Source: Aphis gossypii | Taxonomy: Eukaryota; Arthropoda; Insecta; Hemiptera; Aphididae | NCBI RefSeq assembly: GCF_020184175.1 | Contig: NC_065531.1 | Coordinates: 55,325,213-55,389,212 of the forward strand | Direction: 5' to 3' | Length of the DNA stretch: 64,000 nucleotides | In this document: positions 33,301 to 40,130 of the stretch, piece after piece | How positions within the stretch are numbered: position 1 is the first letter of the stretch | How the letters are laid out: the number at the start of each line of letters is the position of its first letter | Notes under the pieces: model-generated | What the model was told of the DNA's origin: nothing | Seen by the model: only the letters and a program-made list of their open reading frames with translations | Database searches by the model: none | Program-made: the position numbers and the translations under genes

Positions 33301-35023
33301 TTGTAAAAAAATAATCTTAACTCTCATATATTTATAGGTGAGAGTGTAGATGATTATGGTGGTGGATATAGTGAAAGCATAGCTGAAATGTGTGAAGAGC
33401 TACAAAATGGATCTTTACCAATATTAATACAAACTCCAAATGGCCGAGAAGATACTGGAACAAGTCGAGATTGTTTCATACTAAACCCATCAGCTACAAC
33501 CAAACTTCATAAGAGAATGTTCGAATTTCTTGGTAAGAATTTAATTTTTGTATTATGTTACCAATAATAATTAATACTTAAAAGAATAATTATATTTTTG
33601 AGATCTTGACAAACAAAACAAAACAAAACAATAGTTCATACAATTATTATAATTGTTCTTAATAATGTATATTTTAATTGATTTGTGTAAGCATTAATGC
33701 ATTATATCGATTGTTATAAGTTATAACTTATGATAAATAATATGATAATTATAGATAAAGTAAAATTAGCTACTTGTATTATTTTAATTTTTAAATATTA
33801 ATTATTATTTCTAATTTTAATTATTTATGAATAGGTATATTAATTGGAATAGCAGTACGAACCTGTAGTCCATTGAGTTTAAATCTTGCTGAACCAATGT
33901 GGAAATTATTGTGTGGCATGAAGCTTGTACCTGCCGATTTGATTGAAATTGATAAAGATTATGTTCCTGGTAATTAAATATTTTTAATATTTTAATACAA
34001 TATTCATTTTAATTGTAATAACTATACATTTTACACCCTACAGGATTGCTATATGTCCGAGATTTAGAAGCAGAAGATGAATTTACAAACCTTGATATAT
34101 CATTTTGTACAACATCTTCCACAGGACATACAGTTGTTTTGAGCAGTCAACATAAACATGTTACACTGAATAATAAACACGAATACATTCAAGCTTGTTT
34201 AAACTTTAGGTATTAATTATTTATTATAACTTCCAAAAAATAATTTTTAACCTTACACATATTTATATAGGCTACATGAGTTTGACGAACAAGTAAAAAT
34301 TGTTCGTGATGGTATGGCTAGAGTTATACCTGTACCATTATTATCTATATTCACAAGCAGTGAATTAGAAGCCATGGTTTGTGGATCACCAGAAATACCT
34401 ATAAATATGCTACTCAGTATTGTTACATATAAAGGTACATCATAATAGCAGCTAAAAAACATAATTAAATTTGAGTTTAAATAACAATTTTTAAAATAGG
34501 TGTTGAAGCTCATGATAAGCTAGTTCAATGGTTTTGGGAAATTTTGAGTGAATTTACTAATCAAGAGCGGTCATTGTTTTTACGGTTTGTTTGGGGGCGT
34601 ACAAGACTACCAAGAACTATTGAAGATTTTCGTGGCCGAGATTTTGTTTTACATGTCAGTAAATTATATTTATTATTATATAACTACTTTTTTTTATTTA
34701 AAATTATATTTTTGTTGTAGGTTATTGATCGTTATTCACCGGCAGATAATTTTTTGCCTGAAAGCTATACATGCTTTTTTCTTTTGAAGATTCCTCGCTA
34801 CAGTAATAAAGTAAGTATATTTATTATTTAATGATATGGAAAATTGTTTTTACAATAATATTTTTTTACTAAATTATAGGATATAATGAATGAGAAACTT
34901 AAGTATGCTATTCATTTTTGTAAATCAATTGACACTGATGATTATGCTAGAATTGCATTACCCAGAAGTATGGATGGCTCATCTGTAGACACTGACAGTT
35001 TAATTAGTGAAGATGATCCTTAA
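6828..35023 (+). CDS. HERC2: HERC2, giant HECT E3 ubiquitin-protein ligase, 76 exons
   Basis: I joined 76 exons with consistent GT-AG sites and phases from ATG 6,828 to TAA 35,021-35,023. The total is 13,221 nt, or 4,406 residues, with no internal stop; human is 4,834. Exon coordinates are given in the segment entries that follow. Order: N-terminal region, RLD1, b5-like, MIB/HERC2, UBA-like, CPH, DOC, RLD2, RLD3, HECT. Family knowledge: HERC2 ubiquitinates or scaffolds substrates such as XPA and BRCA1, partners UBE3A and NEURL4, promotes RNF8-dependent damage signalling, and works in nucleus, cytosol and at centrosomes. The start fits because MSTKVEFTIKQKTAFDPKWL aligns with the family N-terminus (DSKWL, LWNEM). 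Odd points: the ZZ finger is missing, RLD1 is degenerate and the acidic C-terminal tail is short. Most introns are under 120 bp. The long ones (4, 10, 37, 42, 43, 47) contain repeats or unassigned AT-rich DNA. Confidence 0.95.
7945..8440 (+). repeat. Dispersed repeat copy in HERC2 intron 4
   Basis: Shares an ordered series of words with 10,135-10,535 in intron 10: TTCTGGTTGATCGTATGATATG, TTTGTTT, TTCATCTTTTAGTGCATATTT and a final ATGCATATAAACC. Ends are weakly inverted (GGATTT..ATGCA type in the sister copy), so it may be a MITE. It does not touch the exons. Confidence 0.6.
9389..11494 (+). other. HERC2 exons 8-13: RLD1, first RCC1-like propeller (divergent)
   Basis: Exons 9389-9586, 9659-9882, 10018-10112, 10595-10699, 10761-10964, 11037-11206 (residues 417-748); the last blade closes at the start of exon 14 with CFAW. 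Seven blades can be counted from LHFIS, EVYSWGVNEFGALGHG, KLYMWG, YVFSFE, NVFTWGRGNNNMLGHN, QVYCWG and CFAW. Only blade 2 keeps a full SWG..GxLGHG motif and blade 5 partly. Blades 3, 4 and 6 have lost it, and the CGSxHS turns are mostly gone. The human RLD1 is highly canonical. The phase stays open, so the domain has diverged without being broken. Confidence 0.85.
10135..10535 (+). repeat. Dispersed repeat copy in HERC2 intron 10
   Basis: Same orientation and word order as the intron-4 copy. Imperfect inverted ends: left TGTGGATTTCTATGCAA, right (reverse complement) TTGCGGATTTACATACA. Probably a non-autonomous DNA element. Confidence 0.6.
11495..13363 (+). other. HERC2 exons 14-20: linker after RLD1
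   Basis: Exons 11495-11695, 11757-11997, 12058-12165, 12421-12508, 12589-12755, 12956-13111, 13178-13363. Family landmarks are IDWPPSQQQECV, SIRKTVTDLASS, VGWLILFQTPNERA, KFIMTFQRLLI and the end NLEREEDDNLSWPGF, which lies just before the cytochrome-b5-like domain as in human. It is helical and no catalytic residues are expected. Intron 16 holds a GC-rich foldback element. Confidence 0.85.
12240..12376. mobile_element. Short GC-rich foldback (MITE-like) element in HERC2 intron 16
   Basis: About 137 bp between AGTCTGTCCAG and CTGGACAGAGT, which are inverted. Inner arms TTCTGCGCATC (12,261-12,271) and GATGCGCAGAA (12,319-12,329) and GAGCCGA/TCGGCTC also pair, so most of the element folds on itself. 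Flanks are ATATAT on both sides, so the duplicated target cannot be fixed. GC content is far above the surrounding intron. The 64- and 69-codon frames that cross it are accidental. Confidence 0.8.
13446..13783 (+). other. HERC2 exons 21-22: cytochrome-b5-like domain
   Basis: Exons 13446-13581 and 13642-13783 encode residues about 1,131-1,223. LIRKPDLENHNRNGGHWVV and KKVYDVQET match the b5-like fold of HERC2. As in the family, the haem-ligating HPGG motif is absent, so haem binding is not expected. The C-terminal CFVGNYLDPDEG matches the family CVGQYLEPD. Confidence 0.88.
13852..15704 (+). other. HERC2 exons 23-30: linker before MIB/HERC2 domain
   Basis: Exons 13852-14034, 14096-14261, 14518-14644, 14715-14901, 14971-15037, 15094-15236, 15319-15455, 15522-15704. 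Landmarks are HRTLGYLLGLHAHWL, GPDHPVEEI and YKETCSPILDRCRFLLNEL. The basic/acidic stretch after KTKKNVRNHK is shorter than in human. Sequence similarity is weak in exons 27-30, so some boundaries there rest on phase and splice signal alone. Confidence 0.8.
15768..16299 (+). other. HERC2 exons 31-32: MIB/HERC2 domain
   Basis: Exons 15768-16041 and 16101-16299. The domain starts at about residue 1,697 with LKLGARVVRGEDWKW, then GIPPGEGQIV, DDGWIRVLWD and NSYRMGKEEKYDLKLA, the hallmarks of the MIB/HERC2 (SH3-like) fold found in Mindbomb and HERC2. An acidic run (DAGDDEESD) follows. Confidence 0.92.
16358..18747 (+). other. HERC2 exons 33-38: linker after MIB/HERC2
   Basis: Exons 16358-16512, 16587-16778, 16860-16998, 17067-17278, 17335-17443, 18544-18747. 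Landmarks are LNCLSLSSAVHS, PLTASCSNTIAEECILLLRTL, MASLMIIGGFDNRPRIGGNV and VMSIEKKGKLKVLI, parallel to human LTATHSSTLAEE, LAVIGGIDGRLRLGGQV and TPKGKITVQF. Intron 37 (17444-18543) contains a pogo-like inverted-repeat element. Confidence 0.87.
17609..18222. mobile_element. pogo/Tigger-like non-autonomous element in HERC2 intron 37
   Basis: Terminal inverted repeats of about 25 bp with one mismatch: ACAGTGAAAACTCTTT at the left, AAAGAGTTTTCACTGT at the right, each continuing to an AACAAA. CAGTG..CACTG ends with TA at the right flank fit the Tc1/mariner-pogo group; the left flank reads CA. The interior is AT-rich with no transposase that I can read. Confidence 0.78.
18819..19351 (+). other. 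HERC2 exon 39: conserved QLL/ATQPSP block and UBA-like domain
   Basis: The largest exon (533 nt) encodes residues 2,116-2,293. LILSKAVQPSPIKPEYSKKE matches the family LLASATQPSPVKA block. A UBA-like three-helix segment lies at about residues 2,223-2,262 (AQLSDLGF, ALVALLMEG), followed by an acidic serine-rich tract ending in exon 40. Confidence 0.85.
19417..19862 (+). other. HERC2 exons 40-41: CPH domain
   Basis: Exons 19417-19617 and 19715-19862 encode residues 2,294 to about 2,409. FKKRNDFDSADGYANYVKYS, GMIVRCCRKYDN, GGLHDLNIEVDW and HWVRYIHIEIID match the CPH (Cul7/PARC/HERC2) domain, which in CUL7 and PARC binds the p53 tetramerisation domain. The exon-41 tail is polar (NNKSNEKTN). In the human protein this is followed by a further SH3-like stretch and the ZZ finger; here exon 42 goes straight into DOC. 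Confidence 0.88.
20757..23780 (+). repeat. Tandem pair of 1.4-1.6 kb non-coding repeat units in HERC2 intron 42
   Basis: Unit 1 at 20,757-22,154 and unit 2 at 22,155-23,780. Both begin GGGCAAGTG.GTACCG.TCTG then CTGTACATTAGG, run through CGATTCTGAACGAAGATGA, and end TTATGCTGTACACAGACAC followed by an A-run. Inside each unit a roughly 550-bp block recurs in degenerate form (for example CATAAGGAAC/CATATGAGGAAC, TATCGACACTTC, GTCTATAAATA.CTC). No open frame is conserved. I recognise the style as a common aphid dispersed repeat but cannot assign a class. Confidence 0.75.
23785..23886. repeat. Two tandem 51-bp repeats at the end of the intron-42 array
   Basis: ACATCATTGTAAAATCAATA... is present twice with a 51-bp period (23,785-23,835 and 23,836-23,886), with only a few differences. 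Each contains CGTTCAGAATCT, the reverse complement of the AGATTCTGAACG-type word in the adjacent 1.5-kb units, so it probably belongs to the same family. Confidence 0.8.
24166..24862. mobile_element. Inverted-repeat element in intron 42, disrupted by a hAT-like insertion
   Basis: Left arm about 24,175-24,280 (ATCTCTGTCTTACAAG, CTCAGCAGATCAC, AGCTCCATTA) is the inverse of right arm about 24,450-24,515 (AATGGAGCTA, GTGATCTACTGAG, CTTGTAAAACGGAGAT). The right arm resumes after the insertion as ACAACACATGTGGGTG. Related sequence occurs at about 56,445-56,500. Confidence 0.75.
24517..24842. mobile_element. hAT-like non-autonomous element with 8-bp target duplication
   Basis: Left end AAGGGACGTAGCAAGA, right end (reverse complement) CAGCGCCGTAGCTAGG. 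Flanked by GATAACAC (24,509-24,516) and GACAACAC (24,843-24,850), an 8-bp target-site duplication with one mismatch. The related sequence at 56,450-56,475 reads through this point without the insertion, which supports the boundaries. About 326 bp, no coding capacity. Confidence 0.82.
25635..25824. mobile_element. 190-bp MITE in HERC2 intron 43
   Basis: Perfect 22-bp terminal inverted repeats: TATACTCTATTCAGTTTAAG... at 25,635-25,656 and its reverse complement at 25,803-25,824. The ends start TA, compatible with a TA target site. No coding capacity. It lies wholly inside the intron. Confidence 0.85.
26151..28427 (+). other. HERC2 exons 45-50: RLD2, second RCC1-like propeller
   Basis: Exons 26151-26363, 26437-26598, 26834-27064, 27627-27869, 27935-28090, 28202-28427 (residues 2,575-2,985). 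Canonical blades are VYVWGLNDKGQLGGLNGSK, VAVHSGGKHAIALS, SWGDGEDGKLGHGD, CGGAHSAAITSEGELYTWG, CGSRDAQTLALD, SWGDGDFGKLGRGGSD, VWTWGKGDYYRLG, and VYCWGDNDHGQQGNG. The conservation is close to vertebrate HERC2, in contrast to RLD1. Confidence 0.94.
28486..30882 (+). other. HERC2 exons 51-59: linker between RLD2 and RLD3
   Basis: Exons 28486-28680, 28743-28831, 28890-29027, 29259-29424, 29501-29677, 29801-29947, 30017-30259, 30324-30544, 30617-30882. A conserved beta-rich block has VQESSHPYQDDTYLSG, TLMDGAENVISV and ELHWKFMSDKSCNGWGWRF followed by VVYPIMP. It ends in FEYEETAVLCGKQLCYSEYF and HDEQLLQWLNR just before RLD3, as in human. Exons 51-53 are serine/threonine-rich and poorly conserved. 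Intron 53 holds a hAT-like element. Confidence 0.88.
29046..29211. mobile_element. hAT-like MITE in HERC2 intron 53
   Basis: 166 bp with ends CAGTGGCGTATTTAGG and, at the right in reverse complement, CAGTGGCGTATACAG. Flanked by GTTTCAAT (29,038-29,045) and GCTTCAAT (29,212-29,219), an 8-bp target duplication with one mismatch. G- and C-run interior (GGGGAGGGGGGG) unlike the surrounding intron. Confidence 0.85.
30963..32996 (+). other. HERC2 exons 60-68: RLD3, third RCC1-like propeller
   Basis: Exons 30963-31177, 31261-31361, 31428-31534, 31602-31779, 31924-32073, 32153-32256, 32310-32416, 32475-32602, 32709-32996 (residues 3,532-3,991). Canonical blades are YVWGHNHRGQLACMD, IGGEQTMFAVT, VNSGGRHCLALS, WGDGDDGKLGLGN, CGGFHSAAISRYGHLYTWG, CGSGDAQTMCIT, WSWGDGDYGKLGHN, YTWGKGDYFRLGHG and YAWGDNDEGQLGDG. 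A helical connector in exon 68 (ELKNRLLFLHHFS) leads to HECT. Confidence 0.94.
33065..35023 (+). other. HERC2 exons 69-76: HECT catalytic domain
   Basis: Exons 33065-33263, 33338-33532, 33835-33969, 34044-34209, 34271-34434, 34500-34654, 34721-34810, 34880-35023 (residues 3,992-4,406). N-lobe: MVREQRHGPMFELNRI, HRVWKVQFVGESVDD, GGGYSESIAEMCEEL. C-lobe: FLRFVWGRTRLPR and LPESYTCFFLLKIPRYS. The active-site cysteine that accepts ubiquitin is residue 4,347, codon 34,772-34,774. The domain ends with EKLKYAIHFCKSIDTDDYA. The acidic tail after it is about 26 residues, shorter than in vertebrates. All key features of an active ligase are present. Confidence 0.96.
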
Positions 35024-35203
35024 AATTTTATATTTATAATACATTTATTTATTATTTAATCTAATGTTTTTAATTTTAATTTATTTTACTAGTCAAAAAC
35101 TATTATAATTTTATGTTTTATCTTATTATTAATGTAATAGATCTCCTTATTTTAAAAATTAAATTTCCATTATCAATTATTTTTTTGTGTGTACTTTTAA
35201 TTT

Positions 35204-35209
35204 AATAAA
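35204..35209 (+). terminator. HERC2 polyadenylation signal AATAAA
   Basis: AATAAA 181 bp after the HERC2 stop codon, followed by T-rich sequence. It is the first canonical hexamer downstream of the stop, so a 3' UTR of about 200 nt is inferred. Confidence 0.6.
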
Positions 35210-35980
35210 GAAGTTAATTTAAATTATTATGAAATTTAAAAATCGTATTTTAATTAGCAACAACCTTCAACTTAAAATCACTAATTGAAGAATAATCACT
35301 AATCAGTACCTATTTATTGATTAATGTATATGAGTTATACTTTTAACTATTTAATTTTAAATATCCATAAATATTTAGTTCCTAGATTTTCTAAACTCAG
35401 TTAACTGGCTAAAATGCATTTTGTTAACGAATTCAATTAAAGTTTAAACACATAATGCCAATCCTTTGATCAAATACCTATTCTCTGTATCTTTTCTCGA
35501 TAATATACTTTATACAGGTATAAGACATAAAAGTTAATGGCTAAACGTTCGAATTGTAATAATATATGTATTAAAGAGCTAATGTTATTTGGGACAAGAT
35601 GATATCAAATCCAATAAGACTTTTTCAGATCACAATATTATATTTGTATACATATTTTCTTAAAGTGTGTCTATTTAAAAAATGTCAAGTAAAGCAGGTC
35701 AGTGTAGGTGGACCTGATAATCATTTTGATATTCTATAAGACATTAAGTTTTATTTACTGATATTAATCATCTAAAACAGTGAAGGCAAAAAATTATTAT
35801 TATTTTGATGCTTCAGTAGTATGAATCATGATGATTGATGATCAAATTACTTTACTAGTGCGTAGGTTAGGTACCTATTTTATACTTACAAGTTATACTT
35901 TAGATTACACACATATAGTACCAAAGTACCAATATAGCAATACTTATATAGTTATCAGTTTCATATATATATATTATATA
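35210..35980. other. Intergenic downstream of HERC2, nothing recognised
   Basis: AT-rich, no open frame of interest, no repeat structure that I can see. Confidence 0.5.
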
Positions 35981-35982
35981 TA

Positions 35983-36692
35983 GGCGTAGGAACGGGAGGC
36001 TAAGGGGACTATATCCCTGTCGGAATTCTGTTCAGCCCCCCCCCCCCAGTGAAAAAATGTACTATTTTATATCAGTTATATACGTTCATGTAATCATTTG
36101 TGTACCCGAATAATTATATAGTATAGCCTAGGGTGACCATATTTAAAAAAAGTAATACAGGATAAAATTAATTATAATAATAATAATAATTTTTTTAAAT
36201 TAATACTTAATGCCTTAATATAAATATATATTTTTTATTGATTAATAATATTGTGAAAAAACATAATTTTTGATAACACTGTATAAGATTAAATTCATGA
36301 ACTTTACTTTTTAAAAAAACTTGATGATTCATTTTGATGACGTTTGTTCTGATGTTCAGGCCATCCGCTATATTGTATAATCATATTCACAAAGCGTATT
36401 TTCAGTGATATAAATAGATTTTCATGGTTTAACACATGAAAACAAAACATATTGTTATTTTCGTATTATGTACACTGTACAGTATAATATTTAAAATGTA
36501 CATAATATAATAGGAAATAATTATAAGAAAAAATTTGATAAAAAAACAGGACAAAAAGCGTCCTGAAAGAAGTTTGTCAGGACAACAGGACACAGAGCTG
36601 AAATAAAGGACAAACCAGTAAAAAACAGGACGTATGGTCACCCTAGTTTAGTCCCTCTCCCCATAAAAATATCACTCTACGCCTACGCCTAC
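35983..36692. mobile_element. Outer inverted-repeat element (GGCGTAGG ends) carrying a nested element
   Basis: Left end TAGGCGTAGGAACGGGAGGC followed by AAGGGGACT; right end ..AGTCCCTCTCCCC...CTACGCCTACGCCTA, inverse in type. A C13 run lies at about 36,035-36,048. The style matches abundant hAT-like insect MITEs. Target duplication cannot be resolved in the TA-rich flanks. Confidence 0.65.
36128..36646. mobile_element. Nested non-autonomous DNA element with CTAGGGTGACCATA ends
   Basis: Perfect 14-bp terminal inverted repeats CTAGGGTGACCATA (36,128-36,141) and TATGGTCACCCTAG (36,633-36,646), 519 bp apart end to end. GGTGACCATA termini with internal GTCCTG words resemble known hAT-like families in animals. 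A 70-codon minus frame at 36,429-36,641 is part of the element terminus and is not a gene. Confidence 0.8.
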
Positions 36693-39390
36693 TTATTATG
36701 TCTCGTCTAGTCCTGTCTATCCGATAAATGACAATAAATAATATCTGCTGACGTTTGTTTAATTGACTATACTTCCTACACTTGCAATTTTATCTAGGCC
36801 CGAGAAGCAAGATTATAAAATAGGATTTATTTACTCCCAATAATAATATGTAATAACTAATAATCATTACAAATTGAACGTAATATTCCAAAAATCCGTA
36901 TCAGTGGTTTTTCGTCAGACCAATATTGGCAAAAACATATATTTAATTTTGAAATGTCATGTCAAAATACATTTAGGATATTGTCGAGAACTCGAGTAGA
37001 TACAACAAACTTTTTATTTCTCTTATTTTACCCGACGGCTGTCTGTAAGCACATTTTGTTCGTAAATACCTACTCGATAACTCCGTGAAATTTTCCATTG
37101 GCGGACCGTGGTCAATCTCCACCAGACAAAGACTCGTTAAAAACAAGATAAATAAAATAAAATAATTTTATATGTCATACCATTATACATATAGATAATA
37201 TGCATTATAGTATATTATTATAATAAATGAATATATTATCTCAATAGGCTTTAGTAGGGAAAAGCTAGAAGTTCAGATTTAATACATTTTATGGATAATT
37301 TTGCGCTAAAAATAATTTCACAGGTATCTGACGATAAGAAATTTAAAATTAACTTTTCAAATAAAAACCCTGTTTCAACGCTACATTGCTGCATCTACGA
37401 GTGTATAGTTAGCGCACAGAGTATATAAATAATTAATCTATGAGCTATCGTTTACAATATTATAGTCCCATATCAATTGCCTCATAATTATAGTTCATCA
37501 CGACATTTTAATTTAAAAATGTTTTCAAAAATGCACACTCAATATAAATTTGGAAAACGGTAGGCAGGTAGAATACTGAGTAGGTTTATCCATCATTCAC
37601 TGTTATTTAAATTGTTCATTATTTAAATTCTCAACATCGATAGGTAACTAACGACTATTTTTACTGTTTTCCGTATTTTTTTTGTATAGAATTAAACGTG
37701 ACAATTATTAACTTATTTGAGTTGTAGGTGCGCGTCGTTACAAATAACATAATATTGTAACCTATTAAAATAAACTAATTAAAATTGAATTTTATTATAT
37801 GTAGATAGATATTTGGTACCTATTAATATATTCGAAAGCAGTCGGAACACAATTAGACGATTCATCTCTATATAAGTTCGGACACTAATTAACAAGGTTC
37901 TTGCCGTTTCTAGACGGATGCTTAAATTTCCGCGTAAAATACTATTCAACTGATATTGTAAATGTTCACGTCACTCGAATTGTGTACAATTTGTACATGC
38001 GTATTGCTTTTATTTGTAAATATCTATACAGATCTGGAGACATTGGCGTACTGCGTATACGCATGATTTTTCAACGGGGCGGGGAGGTGAAATAGTGCTC
38101 AAAAATAAATAATCGGTCGGTTATCACAAGACTTAATAGATTAGTAAAATGAAGTAGGTACTTTCGTTGCATAGTTCTTACTGATTTGTGAAACATAAAA
38201 TAAAAAATTCTTTAACATTTAAGATTTATCATAAAAATAAAAGTTAATGAAATACAAATTTGATTTTGATTTTTTCCAGTCTAACAGTTGCAGACGTTTA
38301 GCTATTATATGTATTTGAAAATGTTTGTACAACTTAAACTTTTGCCAATAATTCATTTTTTTATGTATCACGTATGTAGGTGTTACCTAAACTAATAACT
38401 AATAAGACGTATATACGAATACACGTCCTTGTTTACTATTTAGTTTGAATTTCATAAATATGAAACAAATAATAATAATAATACCGTAGAGGGGTGGGGT
38501 TAGCACCCCTCTACACGTGCGCAAACTGTTTGGAGATGGCAACAGCATTGATTTACACGGCTCACACAAATCTCAGGTAAATACCGAAATATTAAAATAT
38601 TGAACTTTATGTTATTTACATCATATCTATAGGTATCAATAATATGATTAGTGATTACTTGTGTTAAAAATGTGATGTATTTCGTAATGCAAAATGGAAT
38701 CCGCGACGAATAATTGTTGCTTTGAAATGTTTTAATGCATCGTTAATATAGACCGTAACCCATTAACGGAAGTTATAATGTAAATTATAGCCAGGTTAGG
38801 TATAGTGTTATGGGTGTGTTCGTATTGAGAACAATTAAGTAGAGTGTAGCTCTCATCAATGATTTAAAAACTGCGTTACCAGTGTAAAATTTTATATTAG
38901 TATGCTATTCTTACTTATATAACTATACAAGTATAATATGCAATATCTGAGTATAACATGCATAAAGTCGTATATAACAGCCCGGAGATGTGTAGTAAAA
39001 AGGGCGTAGTGGCTAGATAAAAATTAAAAAAAAATGTTGTGTTTTTCACGAACTCGCGCATGTGGTATTCAAACATTTTTTTTTTAAAAATGTTTACTCG
39101 TTAATAAATTAATATACTATATACTTTAGAGAAAAAATAACGTATAGGTACAATTATCGATTAGCAGATATCACATATAGTTATAATGATTTGTAATTAA
39201 TATTTAATACCATATTTTATTGTATTTTTCCAAGTTGACGAATTATATTATATAATATTCACGACCATATTTTCTATACGCCTGTTGACTGATTTATGTA
39301 CAGGTACTCGTACGATATCTGTCGATGTGTAATTATTATATTATGTATTCCAAGTGTAAAAATATATTTTTTTTATACTATAAAATACTT
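36693..39390. other. Intergenic, no gene recognised
   Basis: AT-rich with no long open frame. A perfect 11-bp stem hairpin (GTAGAGGGGTG / CACCCCTCTAC, loop of 7) occupies 38,486-38,514. A 64-codon frame at 37,901-38,095 has no motif. Confidence 0.45.
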
Positions 39391-40130
39391 TCCTAATGTG
39401 TGAATTCATCCACCCTCCCCCCTCACACACACACACACACACTGATACAAACCGTACACGACGGTTCTCTCCCCCGGGGAGTTGGAAGAAAAAAAACCCA
39501 CTTCGATATAAGTATATATCTATATATGTATATATGTATACGCACTGCACACCATTAATTCTCCAGAAAGCTGATTGCAGGAACGGTGGACGGCAGCGGC
39601 CGTGCGTGCGTGTGTATGTTTTATGTATTGTCCAAATTCCCCGGGTTTTCTCGAGCTGAAAAAGAAACGGTCGAGCGTGTGTGTGTGTGAGTGTGTGTGT
39701 GTATGTGTGCGGGGAAAGTAGTAGAGAAAAAAAAATAGAGAGAAAAGGGGAAAAAAAAGGAGCTGACCAAATCCAATCAATTCTCCGGCGCATCTCCCTC
39801 CCGCTTCTTAGTCCGGTCAAGTCTACCGCCACTCACCCCCCAAAAATCAATTCCCTTAAAAACAACTCCCTTCCATTCCACCGACCCCAGAGGAATTAAA
39901 GTCCCGCAATGTTTCTGGTAAAAACACGGAAATAACGTTATGAATGGTTTTACGGGACCACCACACATCTCGGCTTGTCAATATTTTGCAAGTAGCTCTA
40001 AAGCAAGCCTTACAATCCGCACCACCGAACTGCCCCCCAACCACCCCACCACCAACCGCCCTTACACAACCTCCGAGTCGGTTAGTTATCCGCTGTGTAT
40101 TGCTGCGCCGGCGGCCGGTCTACACACATA
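39390..40130. promoter_or_regulatory. GC-rich island with CA/GT microsatellites
   Basis: A roughly 740-bp stretch much richer in GC than its surroundings, with (CA)n at 39,424-39,442, (GT)n at 39,676-39,709, and CCACCCC/CCGGCGGCCGG clusters near 40,040-40,115. Overlapping open frames on both strands are low-complexity (poly-HT, poly-CV) and not coding. It could be a promoter or enhancer; no transcript direction can be read. Confidence 0.4.

Noticed and set aside
36429..36641. 70-codon minus frame near 36.5 kb
   Set aside because: It lies in the terminal region of the nested DNA element and reads through its inverted repeat.
39341..39832. 163-codon minus frame and overlapping frames on both strands at 39.3-40.2 kb
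   Set aside because: They are produced by CA/GT microsatellites and GC-rich low-complexity sequence; all frames are open at once and none has a domain.
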